A stretch of DNA of 64,000 nucleotides from Myxococcales bacterium. GTDB lineage: Bacteria; Myxococcota_A; Bradymonadia; UBA7976; UBA1532. Both the position numbers and the translations under genes were made by a program. This document shows positions 29,563-39,600 of this stretch, piece after piece. The DNA lies in assembly GCA_020633465.1 (NCBI GenBank), contig JACKDN010000003.1, positions 558,001-622,000 of the forward strand, read 5' to 3'. Under the pieces are notes generated by a model. It saw nothing but the letters and a program-made list of their open reading frames with translations. It was not told the origin of the DNA and made no database searches. Position 1 is the first letter of the stretch. Each line of letters starts with the position of its first letter.

Positions 29563-30624
29563 TCACTCCGCGACGGCGATGCGGCCGAGGCGGCGCTCGA
29601 CCTCGTCGGCGCCCCACACGGTGTCGACGGTCAGGCGGGCGCGCCAGTCGCCGTGCAGGCGGCCGCAGAAGCTCGCATCCCAGGAGCGTTGGATGGTGGC
29701 GGGCCCGGCCAGGATGGTCGGCACGCCCTCGAAGCGCATCAGCTCGGCGGGGTGCAGCTCGCCCCAGGCCATCCACTTCAGGGCGTCCGGGCGCCAGCCG
29801 GTCGGCGTCCAGGCGGGCCACTGGTAGTAGTCCCAGGCCGCGGCGATCGACTCGACGGGCGCCACGTCGCCCTCGCCGCGCGCGTAGGCGGTGACGCGCG
29901 GATCCTGCGCCTCGCCCTGCAGCCAGCCGACGCTCGGTCGCCCGACCAGCTCGGCCTGCAGCAGCGTGAGCAGGTGGAAGACGTTGCCCACGCCGGTCAC
30001 GCGGACGCGGTAGCCCTTCTTCTGCGATACGTGCAGGACGTCGACGACGAGATCCTCGGCGGCGCGCAGGGCCTCGGCGACGAAGGTGGCGTTGGCGACG
30101 AAGGGCGCGATGCGGTCGGCGTCCTCGGCGAAGCGCGGCAGGTCGCGCGCGAGGCGGCGGGCGTCGGCCGAGCGGGCGAGGACGGTGACGGTGGCCATCG
30201 CGGCGAAGGGGCCGCCGCGGGCGGCGAGGCCGGCGGGATCGCGGTCGAGGGCGGCGGTGAGCGCGGCGGGATCGGCGTCGTCGTCGGCCAGGCCGCCGCG
30301 CTCGAGCAGGGCGGCGACCGCGGCGAACACGCGGTGGGTGCGGCGCAGCAGGGGCTCGGCGACGACGGCGACGTCGCCCCCCTGCTCGACCAGGACGCCG
30401 CAGATCAGGGCCAGGCGGCAGGCCTGCAGGTGGTCCGGCAGATCGAGCAGGTAGGGGGCCGCGATGCGCAGGGCGCCGGTGGCGTCGCCCCGCTCGAGGG
30501 GCGGGCGATCGAGGCCGGCCAGCGGGTTCTCGGCCAGCGCGGCGGCCGCGGCCGCGTCGGCGACCGGCGGGCGCAGCACCTCGAGCGCTTCGACCATCCA
30601 GGCTTCCAGGGGCGATGCGGACAC
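29563..30624 (-). CDS. Hypothetical protein, 353 residues
   Basis: The product is not recognised. It has a GTG start at 30624 (VSASPLEAWMVEAL), a helical Ala/Leu/Asp-rich N-terminal two-thirds, and a more conserved-looking C-terminal third rich in Trp (AWDYYQWPAWTPTGWRPDALKWMAWGELHP, about 265-300). No signal peptide or transmembrane helix is seen. It converges on the immunity gene; the two stops lie in a palindrome (TGATCG-CGC-CGATCA, 29551-29565). It might belong to the effector island, but orientation argues for separate expression. Confidence 0.6.
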   Translation of the reverse strand: MSASPLEAWMVEALEVLRPPVADAAAAAALAENPLAGLDRPPLERGDATGALRIAAPYLLDLPDHLQACRLALICGVLVEQGGDVAVVAEPLLRRTHRVFAAVAALLERGGLADDDADPAALTAALDRDPAGLAARGGPFAAMATVTVLARSADARRLARDLPRFAEDADRIAPFVANATFVAEALRAAEDLVVDVLHVSQKKGYRVRVTGVGNVFHLLTLLQAELVGRPSVGWLQGEAQDPRVTAYARGEGDVAPVESIAAAWDYYQWPAWTPTGWRPDALKWMAWGELHPAELMRFEGVPTILAGPATIQRSWDASFCGRLHGDWRARLTVDTVWGADEVERRLGRIAVAE

Positions 30625-30954
30625 GCCATGCTCCAGGTCCGATGAGACGGGCGCATCATAGCCCCGTCCCGGCCCGCCGTCCTCGGCGACGGCCCGACGC
30701 CGCTTCGAGGGCAGGCGACTCTCGGCGCCGTCGTCTCACCGCACGGCCCGGCAGGACGGCCGGGCTATCAGCTTTCAGCTTCGCCGCGGCGATTGTAACG
30801 TCTGCTCGGTCACCTAGCGCCTGGAGCTCGCCGGGTGGTGTCGACTCCGGCACCGGGCACGGAGCCCGGCTGACCGCTGACCGCTGACCGCTGACAGCCG
30901 GGCGGAAGGCGCACCAACGGCTCGTGAGCAGGCTAGCTTCCAGAGGAGCCCCGC
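30625..30954. other. Intergenic region with hairpin and 7-base tandem repeat
   Basis: No credible gene lies in these 330 bases between divergent genes. A perfect hairpin (GCCCGGC, 6-base loop, GCCGGGC) occupies 30746-30765 and is not followed by a T-run on either strand. A 7-base tandem repeat CTGACCG (three copies, then CTGACAG) lies at 30870-30897. Promoters for both flanking genes should lie here, but none can be assigned confidently. Confidence 0.55.
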
Positions 30955-32088
30955 ATGTCCGATCGCCGCTTCGCCACGCGCGCCGCGCAGGCCGGCCTGC
31001 GGGCCGACCTGGGCACGGGCGCCGTCGTGCCGCCCATCCACCCGTCGACCACGTTCGAGCGCGATCCCGACGGCGACTACCCGCGCGGTTACGTCTACGG
31101 GCGGCAGGGCAACCCCAACCGCGATGCGCTCGAAGAGACGCTGGCCGATCTCGAGGGCGGGGCGGCCGCCGTGGCGTTCGCGTCCGGGCTGGCCGCGTGC
31201 GCGGCGGTGCTGCGCGCGCTGCCGCCGGGGGCCCACGTCGTGCTGCCGCAGGACGTCTACCACGGCCTGCGCGCCCTGGTGGCGCGGCGGCTGGCGCCGG
31301 CCGGGCTGCAGGCCAGCGCGGCCGATCTCACCCGGGCCGGCGCGCTCGAGGCGGCGCTGCGGCCGAACACCCGGCTGGTGTGGGTCGAGACGCCGTCGAA
31401 CCCGCTCCTGGGCATCACCGATCTCGAGCGTACGTGCGCGGTCGCGCACGCCGCCGGCGCCCGGATCTGCGTCGACAACACCTGGGCGACGCCCGCGCTG
31501 CAGCGGCCGCTGGAGCACGGGGCCGATCTGGTGGTGCACTCGACGACCAAGTACCTCAACGGGCACGGCGACGTGACCGGCGGCGTCGTCGTGGGCAGCA
31601 AGCCACTCGTCGAGGCGCTGCGCGCCGAGCAGGTGCTGGGCGGGGCGGTGCCCTCGCCCTTCGACTGCTGGCTGACGCTGCGCGGGCTGCGCACGCTGGC
31701 CGTCCGCATGCGGGCGCATTGTGAGGGCGCCGAGGCGGTGGCCGACTTCCTCGCCGCCCACCCGCGGGTGAAGGCGGTGCTGTTCCCGGGGCGGCCCGAC
31801 CACCCGGGACACGCGGTGGCGGCGCGGCAGATGAGCGCCTTCGGTGGGATGCTGTCGGTGCGCCTGCGCGGGGACGCGATGGCGGTGGCCGGGCGGCTGC
31901 GCATCTTCCGGCGGGCCACCAGCCTGGGGGGCACCGAGAGCCTGGTCGAGCATCGCGCGTCGATCGAGGGGCCGGGCACCCAGACGCCCGACGACCTGCT
32001 GCGGCTGTCGATCGGGCTGGAGGCGCCCGCCGATCTGGTCGCCGACCTGGACGCGGCCCTCGCGACGCGCGCGCGCGTGCATCCCTGA
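30955..32088 (+). CDS. Cys/Met metabolism PLP enzyme (cystathionine gamma-synthase/lyase family)
   Basis: The 377-residue product is a fold type I trans-sulfuration enzyme. YVYGRQGNPNRDALEETLADLEGG contains the conserved Tyr-Gly-Arg-x-Gly-Asn-Pro block. ETPSNPLLGITD binds the cofactor, and K199 in VHSTTKYLNGHGDVTGG is the PLP lysine. A C-terminal SLGGTESLVEHRAS matches the substrate-binding Ser-Leu-Gly-Gly-x-Glu-Ser block. It interconverts cystathionine, cysteine and homocysteine precursors. Gamma-synthase, gamma-lyase and beta-lyase cannot be separated by eye. The ATG at 30955 follows GAGGAGC. It appears to be a single-gene unit. Confidence 0.88.
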   Translation: MSDRRFATRAAQAGLRADLGTGAVVPPIHPSTTFERDPDGDYPRGYVYGRQGNPNRDALEETLADLEGGAAAVAFASGLAACAAVLRALPPGAHVVLPQDVYHGLRALVARRLAPAGLQASAADLTRAGALEAALRPNTRLVWVETPSNPLLGITDLERTCAVAHAAGARICVDNTWATPALQRPLEHGADLVVHSTTKYLNGHGDVTGGVVVGSKPLVEALRAEQVLGGAVPSPFDCWLTLRGLRTLAVRMRAHCEGAEAVADFLAAHPRVKAVLFPGRPDHPGHAVAARQMSAFGGMLSVRLRGDAMAVAGRLRIFRRATSLGGTESLVEHRASIEGPGTQTPDDLLRLSIGLEAPADLVADLDAALATRARVHP

Positions 32089-32136
32089 CGGTGTTCGTGA
32101 TACGCGAGGAGATCCCATGGGGGGGAGGGGACAGTC

Positions 32137-33906
32137 ATGCGTAGATTCGGGTGGTGGGCGGCGAGCCTGCTGGCGCTGAGCGTCGGCTGTGATGACGGAG
32201 ACGACGGCGGCGCGACGCCGGCCGACGCGAGCGGACCGGCGCTCGACGGGGCGACGGGCGGCGAAGACATGGGCGGGGCGCCGGACGCCGCGCCCGGCGA
32301 CGCGGCGGTGCAGGCCGACGCCGGCGATCCCGGGGCCGAACAGATGGCCCTCGCGCTGGCCGCGGCCCGCAGCGTCGAGCGCGCGCGGCTGGAGTCGGCG
32401 ATCGAGTTCGTCGGTCAGCCTCGGGCGACGAACACGCCGCACTGGCAGGCCGTGCAGGATCGCTGCGCGACGGCCTTCGAAGAGGCCGGGCTGACCGTCG
32501 AGCGCCACGCCTACGGCACCGGCACCAACGTCATCGGCGTGAAGCGCGGCACCTCGCGGCCCGACGAGTACGTGCTGATCGGCGCGCACTACGACTCGGT
32601 GCCCAACTGCCCGGGCGCCGACGACAACGCCAGCGGCGTCGCCGGCGTGCTCGAGGCGGCGCGCATCCTCGGGCCGGGCGATCACGCGCGGTCGCTGATG
32701 CTGGCCTGCTGGGACGAGGAGGAGCGCGGCCTGATCGGCGCCGAGCACTTCGTCGCGCGCGCGCTGACCGAGGGCACCGCCATCGTGGCGCACTTCAACC
32801 TCGAGTCGGTGGGCCACTACGACACGACGCCGGGCAGCCAGACCCTGCCCGAGGGCTTCGAGTTCGTGTTCCCGGCCGAGATCGGGGCGCTGAACGATCG
32901 GGGCAGCCCGGGCGACTTCCTGGCGCTCATCGGCGACGCCGAGCTGAACCCGGGGGCGACGGCCGACGTGGTCGCGCTGGCGGGGCCGCTCGAGCTGGAG
33001 GTGGTCGCGCTGCCGGTGGTGGCCGAGCTGCGCACCCTGGGGCCCATCCGCCGATCCGATCACGCGCCCTTCTGGGATGCGGGCTATCCGTCGATCTTCA
33101 TGACCGCGACGGCCGAGTACCGCAACCAGCACTACCACTGCTACGGCGGCACCGACGACGCGGTCGACTTCCCCTTCCTGACCAAGGTGGTGGGCGCGAC
33201 GGTCGGCGCGGCCCTGCTGCAGCTCGACGCGCGCACCGACGTGCCGCCGGCCCCGATGGGCACGGTGATCCCGCCGCCCGCGCCCGCGTGCGACCTGACC
33301 GCGGGCCTGTGCGACGGCGGGCACTGCGTGCTGGCGGCGGGCGACGACGGCTGGACGTCCGCGCGCTGTCTGCCCCTGGTGCCGGGCGCGACGGGGGCCG
33401 AGGGCGAGCAGTGCACGCGGCCCGACGGGCTCGTGGGCATCGACGACTGCGCCGAGGGGCTCATCTGCGCCTTCTGGGGGCAGCCGGCGGGCGATCCGCA
33501 GGCGCGCACCTGCCACGCGTACTGCCGCGAAGGCGGCGACTGCGGGCAGGACGAGGTGTGCGTCGCCATCGGCAACGCGAACCACGGCGGCGGCTGCGCC
33601 CCGGGGTGTGATCCGATGGACCCCCAGGCGTGCGGTGAGGGGCTGCTGTGCAGCCGCGTCGGATCGTGGCTGCCCCTCGGCGTCGGCTACATCTGCAACT
33701 TCGGGGGCGAGAAGGCCCGCGGCGAGGCGTGCGTCTCGTTCGACTGCGCGGCCGGCCTCGACTGCAAGAACGTCAACGGGGTCGGGGCCCAGTGCATGGC
33801 GCGCTGTCGGCCCAGCGAGGGTGGCTGCCCGCCGGACAGCCGCTGCGTCGAGGACGTCGCCGAGGGCGCCCCCGACGACTTCGGGCACTGCTACCCGTCG
33901 CGCTGA
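32137..33906 (+). CDS. M28-family metallopeptidase lipoprotein with cysteine-rich C-terminus
   Basis: The 589-residue product has a lipobox (LLALSVGC, Cys18) and an Asp/Ala/Gly linker (about 20-65). An M28 aminopeptidase-type domain follows (about 70-365) with zinc ligands in GAHYDS (H151), GADDNASG (Asp near 162), the catalytic glutamate in WDEEERGL and a late histidine in NQHYHCYGGTDD. From about 380 to the end it has roughly 20 cysteines in short clusters (CDLTAGLCDGGHC, CREGGDCGQDEVC). It should hydrolyse peptides at the cell surface. GST converges downstream; the stops are one base apart. The cysteine tail is unusual for M28 and recalls the neighbouring secreted lipoproteins. Confidence 0.85.
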   Translation: MRRFGWWAASLLALSVGCDDGDDGGATPADASGPALDGATGGEDMGGAPDAAPGDAAVQADAGDPGAEQMALALAAARSVERARLESAIEFVGQPRATNTPHWQAVQDRCATAFEEAGLTVERHAYGTGTNVIGVKRGTSRPDEYVLIGAHYDSVPNCPGADDNASGVAGVLEAARILGPGDHARSLMLACWDEEERGLIGAEHFVARALTEGTAIVAHFNLESVGHYDTTPGSQTLPEGFEFVFPAEIGALNDRGSPGDFLALIGDAELNPGATADVVALAGPLELEVVALPVVAELRTLGPIRRSDHAPFWDAGYPSIFMTATAEYRNQHYHCYGGTDDAVDFPFLTKVVGATVGAALLQLDARTDVPPAPMGTVIPPPAPACDLTAGLCDGGHCVLAAGDDGWTSARCLPLVPGATGAEGEQCTRPDGLVGIDDCAEGLICAFWGQPAGDPQARTCHAYCREGGDCGQDEVCVAIGNANHGGGCAPGCDPMDPQACGEGLLCSRVGSWLPLGVGYICNFGGEKARGEACVSFDCAAGLDCKNVNGVGAQCMARCRPSEGGCPPDSRCVEDVAEGAPDDFGHCYPSR

Positions 33907-33907
33907 C

Positions 33908-34621
33908 CTACCCGTCGCTCGGCGCGTCCGCGCCCAGGCGCGCGCGGACGCGCTCGAGGTAGGCCTGCAGGCCGGCGTGCCCGCGCACGAAGGTGGTCAG
34001 CGGGTTGTCGGTCTGCGTGGCGGCGATGCCGTCGAGCCAGGCGTACAGCGTCGCGTCGTAGCTGGTGGGGGCGTCGCCGACGGCGAAGGGCCCGTCCCCC
34101 AGCGTCTCGGCCAGCGCCTCGAGGTCGTCGACCCCGCGCTGGAAGGCGTCGGCGCGGGCGAAGCGGCCGGTGCCCTGCGCCGCGAGCTGCTTCAGCGACT
34201 TCTTGTGGATCATCGGCAGCAGCAGGGGCCGCAGCGCGCCCGGCAGCAGGCCGGCCAGGTAGCCCTTCATCGCCTTGGGGAAGTCCTCGCGGTTCCACCG
34301 GCTGTAGACCAGCACCCAGTACAGGCTCTCTTCGCAGGTGCGCTTGATCAGGTGGCCGCGCGCCCGCTGCGCCGCCGTCAGGTGCGCGTCCAGCGGATCC
34401 CCGAAGGTGGTCTTCAGGTAGTCGATGATGTGGGTCGAGTCGCCCATCACCGTCTCGCCGTGGCGGATGTACGGGATCTTGCCCCGCGGCGCCTTGCGGA
34501 AGTCGGCGGTGCGCAGCTTGTGTTCGATGCCGGCCAACTTCACGTAGGCGGCGACCTTGGCGCAGAAAGGGCTGGTGCTGACCGTGCCCCAGGCGCCCGG
34601 CGAGATGTAGAGTTCGAGCAT
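33908..34621 (-). CDS. Glutathione S-transferase-like protein (FAXC/metaxin-like)
   Basis: The 237-residue protein has a thioredoxin-fold N-terminal half with SPFCAKVAAYVKLAGIEHKLR (residues 16-36) in the position of the GST active site, the cis-proline strand GKIPYIRHGETVMGDSTHIIDYL and a helical C-terminal domain. The wording matches the 'failed axon connections'/metaxin-like GSTs found in many proteobacteria. No activity is established for these. It is cytoplasmic, starts at ATG 34621 and diverges from the aminotransferase at 34665 with 43 bases between, so the promoters must overlap. Confidence 0.84.
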   Translation of the reverse strand: MLELYISPGAWGTVSTSPFCAKVAAYVKLAGIEHKLRTADFRKAPRGKIPYIRHGETVMGDSTHIIDYLKTTFGDPLDAHLTAAQRARGHLIKRTCEESLYWVLVYSRWNREDFPKAMKGYLAGLLPGALRPLLLPMIHKKSLKQLAAQGTGRFARADAFQRGVDDLEALAETLGDGPFAVGDAPTSYDATLYAWLDGIAATQTDNPLTTFVRGHAGLQAYLERVRARLGADAPSDG

Positions 34622-34664
34622 GCGCGGCATCATAGTCGCGCGGCGCCGTACCGAAAGCCCTTCC

Positions 34665-35834
34665 ATGCGTGAACACTGGACGCTCGACCCGGCGGTCACC
34701 TTCCTCAACCACGGCTCGTTCGGGGCGTGCCCCCGGGTGGTGCTCGAGGCGCAGGCCGATTGGCGCGCGCGCATGGAGCGCGAGCCGATGCAGTTCATGC
34801 TGCGCGATCGCTGGGCGCTGCTGGACGCGGCCCGCGAGGCGGTGGCGGCCTTCGTCGACGCGCCGCCCGACGGGCTGGTGTTCGTGCGCAACGCGAGCGA
34901 GGGCGTCAACGCGGTGCTGCGCTCGTTGGAGCTGGCGCCCGACGACGAGCTGCTGCTGCTCGATCACGCCTACGGGGCGGTGCTGAACGCGGCGCGCTTC
35001 GTCGCGGGGCGGGCGGGCGCGCGGGTGACGGTGGCGCGGCTGCCCTGGCCGCGGGCCAGCGTCGAGGGCGTGGTGGACGCGGTGCTCGAGGCGGTGACGC
35101 CGCGCACGCGGCTGTGCGTGCTCGACCACGTCACCAGCCCCACCGGCCTGGTGCTGCCCATCGAGCGCCTGGTGCCGGCGCTGGCCGAGCGCGGGGTGGA
35201 CACGCTGGTCGACGGCGCGCACGGGCCCGGCCAGGTCGAGGTGTCGCTGCGGGCGCTGCAGCCGGCGTACTACGCGGCCAACCTGCACAAGTGGGTGTGC
35301 GCGCCCAAGGGGGCGGCCTTCCTGTGGGTGCGCCCGGATCGGCGCGCCGGGCTGCGCCCGCTGACGATCAGCCACGGCCACACGATGGCCGAAGGCAAGA
35401 AGACGCGGCTGCACCTCGAGTTCGACTGGACCGGCACCGACGATCCGACGCCCTGGCTGTGCGCGCCCACCGCCCTCGAGGTGATGGGCGGCCTGCTGCC
35501 CGGCGGCTGGCCGGCCTTGCGCGCGCGCAACCGCGCGGTGGCCCTCGAGGCCCGCGCCACCCTCTGCGCCGCGCTCGGCGCCGTGCCCCCCTGCGAGCCG
35601 GCGATGGTGGGCGCGATGGCCGCGGTGCCGCTGCCCGACGATCCGGTCGCCGAGGCGCGCGACGCCTTCACGCCCGATCCCCTGCAGATGGCCCTGGTGG
35701 GGCGGCGCATCGAGGTGCCCATCGTGCCCTTCCCGGCGGCGCCCCAGCGCCTGGTGCGCGTCAGCGCCCAACTCTACAACCACGCCCGCGACTACCGCCG
35801 GCTGGCCCGCGCCCTCACCGACCTGCTGGCGTGA
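34665..35834 (+). CDS. Class V aminotransferase-fold PLP enzyme (isopenicillin N epimerase-like)
   Basis: The 389-residue product has LNHGSFGACPRVV at residues 13-25, the hallmark opening of isopenicillin N epimerase-like and cysteine-desulfurase-like class V enzymes. DGAHGPGQVEV carries the cofactor-binding aspartate, and K209 in NLHKWVCAPKG is the PLP lysine. These enzymes act as epimerases, desulfurases or lyases. No beta-lactam genes are near, so the substrate is open. The ATG at 34665 is preferred over the upstream in-frame ATG at 34620, because the latter overlaps the divergent GST start and adds non-conserved residues. Confidence 0.85.
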   Translation: MREHWTLDPAVTFLNHGSFGACPRVVLEAQADWRARMEREPMQFMLRDRWALLDAAREAVAAFVDAPPDGLVFVRNASEGVNAVLRSLELAPDDELLLLDHAYGAVLNAARFVAGRAGARVTVARLPWPRASVEGVVDAVLEAVTPRTRLCVLDHVTSPTGLVLPIERLVPALAERGVDTLVDGAHGPGQVEVSLRALQPAYYAANLHKWVCAPKGAAFLWVRPDRRAGLRPLTISHGHTMAEGKKTRLHLEFDWTGTDDPTPWLCAPTALEVMGGLLPGGWPALRARNRAVALEARATLCAALGAVPPCEPAMVGAMAAVPLPDDPVAEARDAFTPDPLQMALVGRRIEVPIVPFPAAPQRLVRVSAQLYNHARDYRRLARALTDLLA

Positions 35835-35904
35835 GCAGGCGCAGCGCGCCCGGCCCGCGCGGCAGGCTCCCGGCGGTGGGCCCCGACCTGCTACAACCGC
35901 CCCC

Positions 35905-36663
35905 ATGCTGCTGCTCGAGAACGTGACCAAGCGCTACGGCGCGTTCACCGCGGTCGACGACGTCTCGCTGCACATCCCGGCCGGCCAGGTGTTCGGGTTC
36001 CTGGGGCCGAACGGGGCGGGCAAGACGACGACGATGAAGATGATCACGGGGCTCGTGAAGCCCAGCGCCGGCGCCGTGCGCGTGGACGGCGTCGACGTGA
36101 TCGCCGATCCGCTCGAGGCCAAGCGGCGCATCGGCTACGTGCCCGACCGGCCCAACCTCTACGAGCGCCTCACCCCGGTCGAGTACTGCTACTTCATCGC
36201 CGGGCTGTACGGCATGGCGCGCGACGAGACGGTGGCGCGCACGCGCGAGCTGCTGGTGCTGTTCGGGCTGGGCGAGAAGCTGGGCGCGCTGATCGAGTCG
36301 TTCAGTCACGGCATGAAGCAGCGGCTGGTGATGGCCTCGGTGCTGCTGCACCGGCCGCGGCTGCTGGTGGTGGACGAGCCGATGGTGGGCCTCGACCCGC
36401 GCGGCGCGCGGCTGCTGAAGGACGTGCTGCGGCGCGAGGCCACCGAGCGCGGGCTGACGGTGATGCTGTCGACGCACACGCTCGAGGTGGCCGACGAGGT
36501 GTGCGATCGCGTGGCGGTCATCCACCGCGGGCGCCTGGTGGCGCAGGGCAGCCCCGCCGAGCTGCGCGCGGCCAGCGGCGCCGAGGGCGCCAAGCTGGAG
36601 GAGGTGTTCCTGCAGTTGACCGCCGAGGATCCGGGTCAGCCCGAGGCGGGCCCCGCCGGCTGA
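35905..36663 (+). CDS. ABC transporter ATP-binding protein
   Basis: The 252-residue ATPase has Walker A GPNGAGKTTT (34-43, K40), signature SHGMKQR (about 134-140), Walker B LLVVDEP (153-159) and an H-loop in STHTLEVADEV. The SxGMKQR signature and length place it with ABC-2 type export ATPases. No permease gene is adjacent: the next gene is convergent and overlaps its 3' end by 28 bases (36636-36663). Its membrane partner must be encoded elsewhere or upstream in trans. Confidence 0.9.
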   Translation: MLLLENVTKRYGAFTAVDDVSLHIPAGQVFGFLGPNGAGKTTTMKMITGLVKPSAGAVRVDGVDVIADPLEAKRRIGYVPDRPNLYERLTPVEYCYFIAGLYGMARDETVARTRELLVLFGLGEKLGALIESFSHGMKQRLVMASVLLHRPRLLVVDEPMVGLDPRGARLLKDVLRREATERGLTVMLSTHTLEVADEVCDRVAVIHRGRLVAQGSPAELRAASGAEGAKLEEVFLQLTAEDPGQPEAGPAG

Positions 36664-39600
36664 GCCTGGAGGAGCCACGCGCGTAGGGCAGCGGCGTCGC
36701 GCAGGGCGGGGCGGCCGGTGTCGGCGGCGCGGCGCAGCGTCTGCGGGGCGTCCGGCCAGGCCTCGTCCACCAGCACCGCCTGCGCGGCGACGTACAGCCC
36801 GGCCTCGCGGTCGGGCGCGAGCGGCGCGTCCACCACCAGCACGTCGGGCAGCGGACCGTCGCCGGCGGCGGCCTCGAAGGCGGCCTTCGCGGTCTCGCCC
36901 TGGCCGGGCGCGCAGCGCAGCCAGAAGGCGGCGTCGGCGGCCGGGGCATCGCGCAGGACGCCGGCCAGCGCCGCCAGCGCCGCCGCGTCGTCCCAGGGCG
37001 GGTACACCAGCACGTTGCGCGCGGCGGCCTCTTCGATCGTCACCGGCCGCTGATCGGGCCGGAAGCCGTGCTCGGCGCCCACCGGCAGGCGGTGGCGCTC
37101 GGCCTCGTAGGGGCCCTCGGCGTCGGGCACCGCGTCGTCCGTGGGCAGCGCACCCCAGGCCCGGCGGAAGCGCTCGGCGCCGGGGCCCTCGGTGGGCGTC
37201 GGCCGGCGCTCCCCGACCACCACCACGTCGTCCGCGCGCAGCGCCCGGTAGCCCGCCAGGTGCGCGCGCACCAGGTAGTCGTCCAGCGCCAGCCGGTCGG
37301 CGTCGAGCGCGGTGTCCATGCCGCCGACCCGCTCGATCAGGCCGCGCGTGAAGACCAGGCAGCGGTCGTCCACCCGCTGCACCGGCGTCGCGGCGCCCAG
37401 CGCGTCCGCGGTGGTCGCCGCCTCGCCCGCCGACGCGGCGACCACGCCGGTGTCCGGCGCCCGGGTCGCCCACCACTGCAGCCGGCCCAGCCAGCGCGGC
37501 GGCACCTCGACGTCGGCCCGCAAGAGCGCCACCAGATCGCCGTCCGCCTCGGCCAGCCCCTGGTTCACCGCCTTGGCCCAGCCGACGCGCACGCGGTTGT
37601 GCACCACGCTCAGCCGCCCCTCGTGCGCGTCCCGCAGCGCCTTCAGCACGACGCGCAGCGGCTCGTCGCCCGCGTCGCTGACCACCACCACCTGGAAGGG
37701 CACCCACGTGTGCGCCAGCAGGCGCTCGGCCGCGCGCCGCGTGCGCTCGGCGTCGGCGTCGGCCAGCAGCACCACGCTGCTGCGCCCGACGCCGGTGGCC
37801 GCCAGGCCGTAGCGCGCCAGCACCTGCGCCTGCGCCGTCCGCGCGCGCCGGCTGAACAGGGCGGCCTTCTCGTGGCGGCGGTACAGCGCGAGCACGTCGT
37901 CGCGCGCAGGGGCCCGCCTCGGCGCGGCGGCCACCAGCGCGCTGGGCTCGCCGGCGTGCGCGAAGGGGTGCTCGATCACCAGCCGCAGCAGGGCGTCCCA
38001 GGGCGTGACCGGGCCGTGATCCTCGAACACGGGCGCCGCGTCGCGGTGGTGCAGCACCACCGACAGCGGCACGCGATCGTGCGCCAACAGCGCGTCGCGG
38101 TCGACCGGCGCCGGGTGGGTCAGCAGGCGCTCGGTGGTGCGCGGGACGCCGTCCTCGCCCACCGTGGTGCGCGCGCGCCACGCCTCGCCGGTCACCACCT
38201 GCGCCTCGCCGCGCGCCGCGTGCAGGCCGGCCAGGTGGGTGGGCAGCCAGCAGGCGTCGTCGTCGATCCAGGCGATCCAGGCGTCCTCGGCCGCGGCCAG
38301 CCCGGCCGCGCGATCGGCGGCCTCGTCGCCCGTGCCGGCGACGACGCGCACGCGGGGATCGTCCAGGTCGGCCGGCGCCGCGCCGACGATCACCAGCGAC
38401 AGCGCGGTGTGCGTCTGGGCCAGCACGCTGCGGGCCGCCTGCGCCAGGCCGGCGCCCCCGCGATCGACCAGCACCACCGTCGTCGGCGGGCCGTCGGCGG
38501 CGGGCGGGGCGGGGGTCGCGGGCGGGTCGTAGAAGCGCTCGAGCTGCCGGCGCCGCATCGCCAGCGCGTCGGTCTTGTGATCGGCGGCCCCGGTGTCCGT
38601 GCGCAGCCGCTGGGCCAGCGCGAAGGCGGCGTCGTGCGTGGGGTCGAGGCGCACGGCCACGCAGGCCAGCGGCAGGGCGTCCGCGGGCTGGCCCGACTGC
38701 TCGAGGGCGCGCGCGAAGCCGAAGGCCGCGGGGAAGCTCCAGGCCTCGAGCTCGGCGCGCAGCGCGCGGGCCTCGCGCTCGGCCGCGGGCGGATCCTGCC
38801 GCTCGAGCGCCGCCTCGAGATCGGCCGCGCGCCGCCGGGCGCCCGCCACCCGCGCGCGCAGCGCCTCGGTCAGCGTGTGCGGGCGGGGCTGGGCCGCCGC
38901 GAAGGCGTCGACGGCCGCCTCGGCGCCCGCGAAGTCGCCCGCCATCAGGTGCAGATCGACCGTCAGGCGCGTGGCGTCGTCGCTCCACCCCGGCGCGCCC
39001 GTGGCGGTCAGCAGGCGCAGCGCGTTGTGGGGATCCTCGTACAGCTTCAGGTTGCGGGCCACCTGCGCCAGCGCCGACGCCTGCGCCAGCCCGGGCGCCG
39101 CGTCCCACTCCAGCCGCGGGAAGAACACCCGCAGCGGGTGCCGGGTGAGCAGCCGCCGGATGATCTTCGACTCGAGCGACAGGTCGAGGAACGACCCGAA
39201 GCTGACCCCGCCGTCGTGCTTCCGGTAGCGGTAGACGATCGCGTCCACCTTGTGGAACGTGGCGCGCCCGGCCAGCCGGCTCCAGAACTCGTAGTCCTGC
39301 GCGCGCACGAACTCGGCGTCGTAGGGGCCGACCTCGGCGTACAGGGCGCGCCGGCTGGCCGTGCCGCCGTCGGGCACCACCGAGCCGAACAGCTTGGCGC
39401 CCACGACGTCGTCGCTGCGCCCGGTCCAGTCGTTGGGCTCGTAGGTGTCGACCGCCTCGCCGGTGGCGCCGTCGAAGATCTCGAGGTTGCCGTAGACGAC
39501 GTCCACGTCGGGGTGGGCGTCCAGCACCGCGGCGTAGCGCGCCAGGGTGTCGGGCATCAGGTGATCGTCGTCGGCCATCCACAGCAGGTAGTCGCCGCGG

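Noticed and set aside
30746..30765. GC hairpin as an intrinsic terminator
   Set aside because: No T-run follows on either strand and it lies upstream of divergent genes.
35905..36663. ABC ATPase as part of a transporter operon with neighbouring genes
   Set aside because: The next gene downstream is convergent and the upstream gene is an aminotransferase-fold enzyme; no permease is near.
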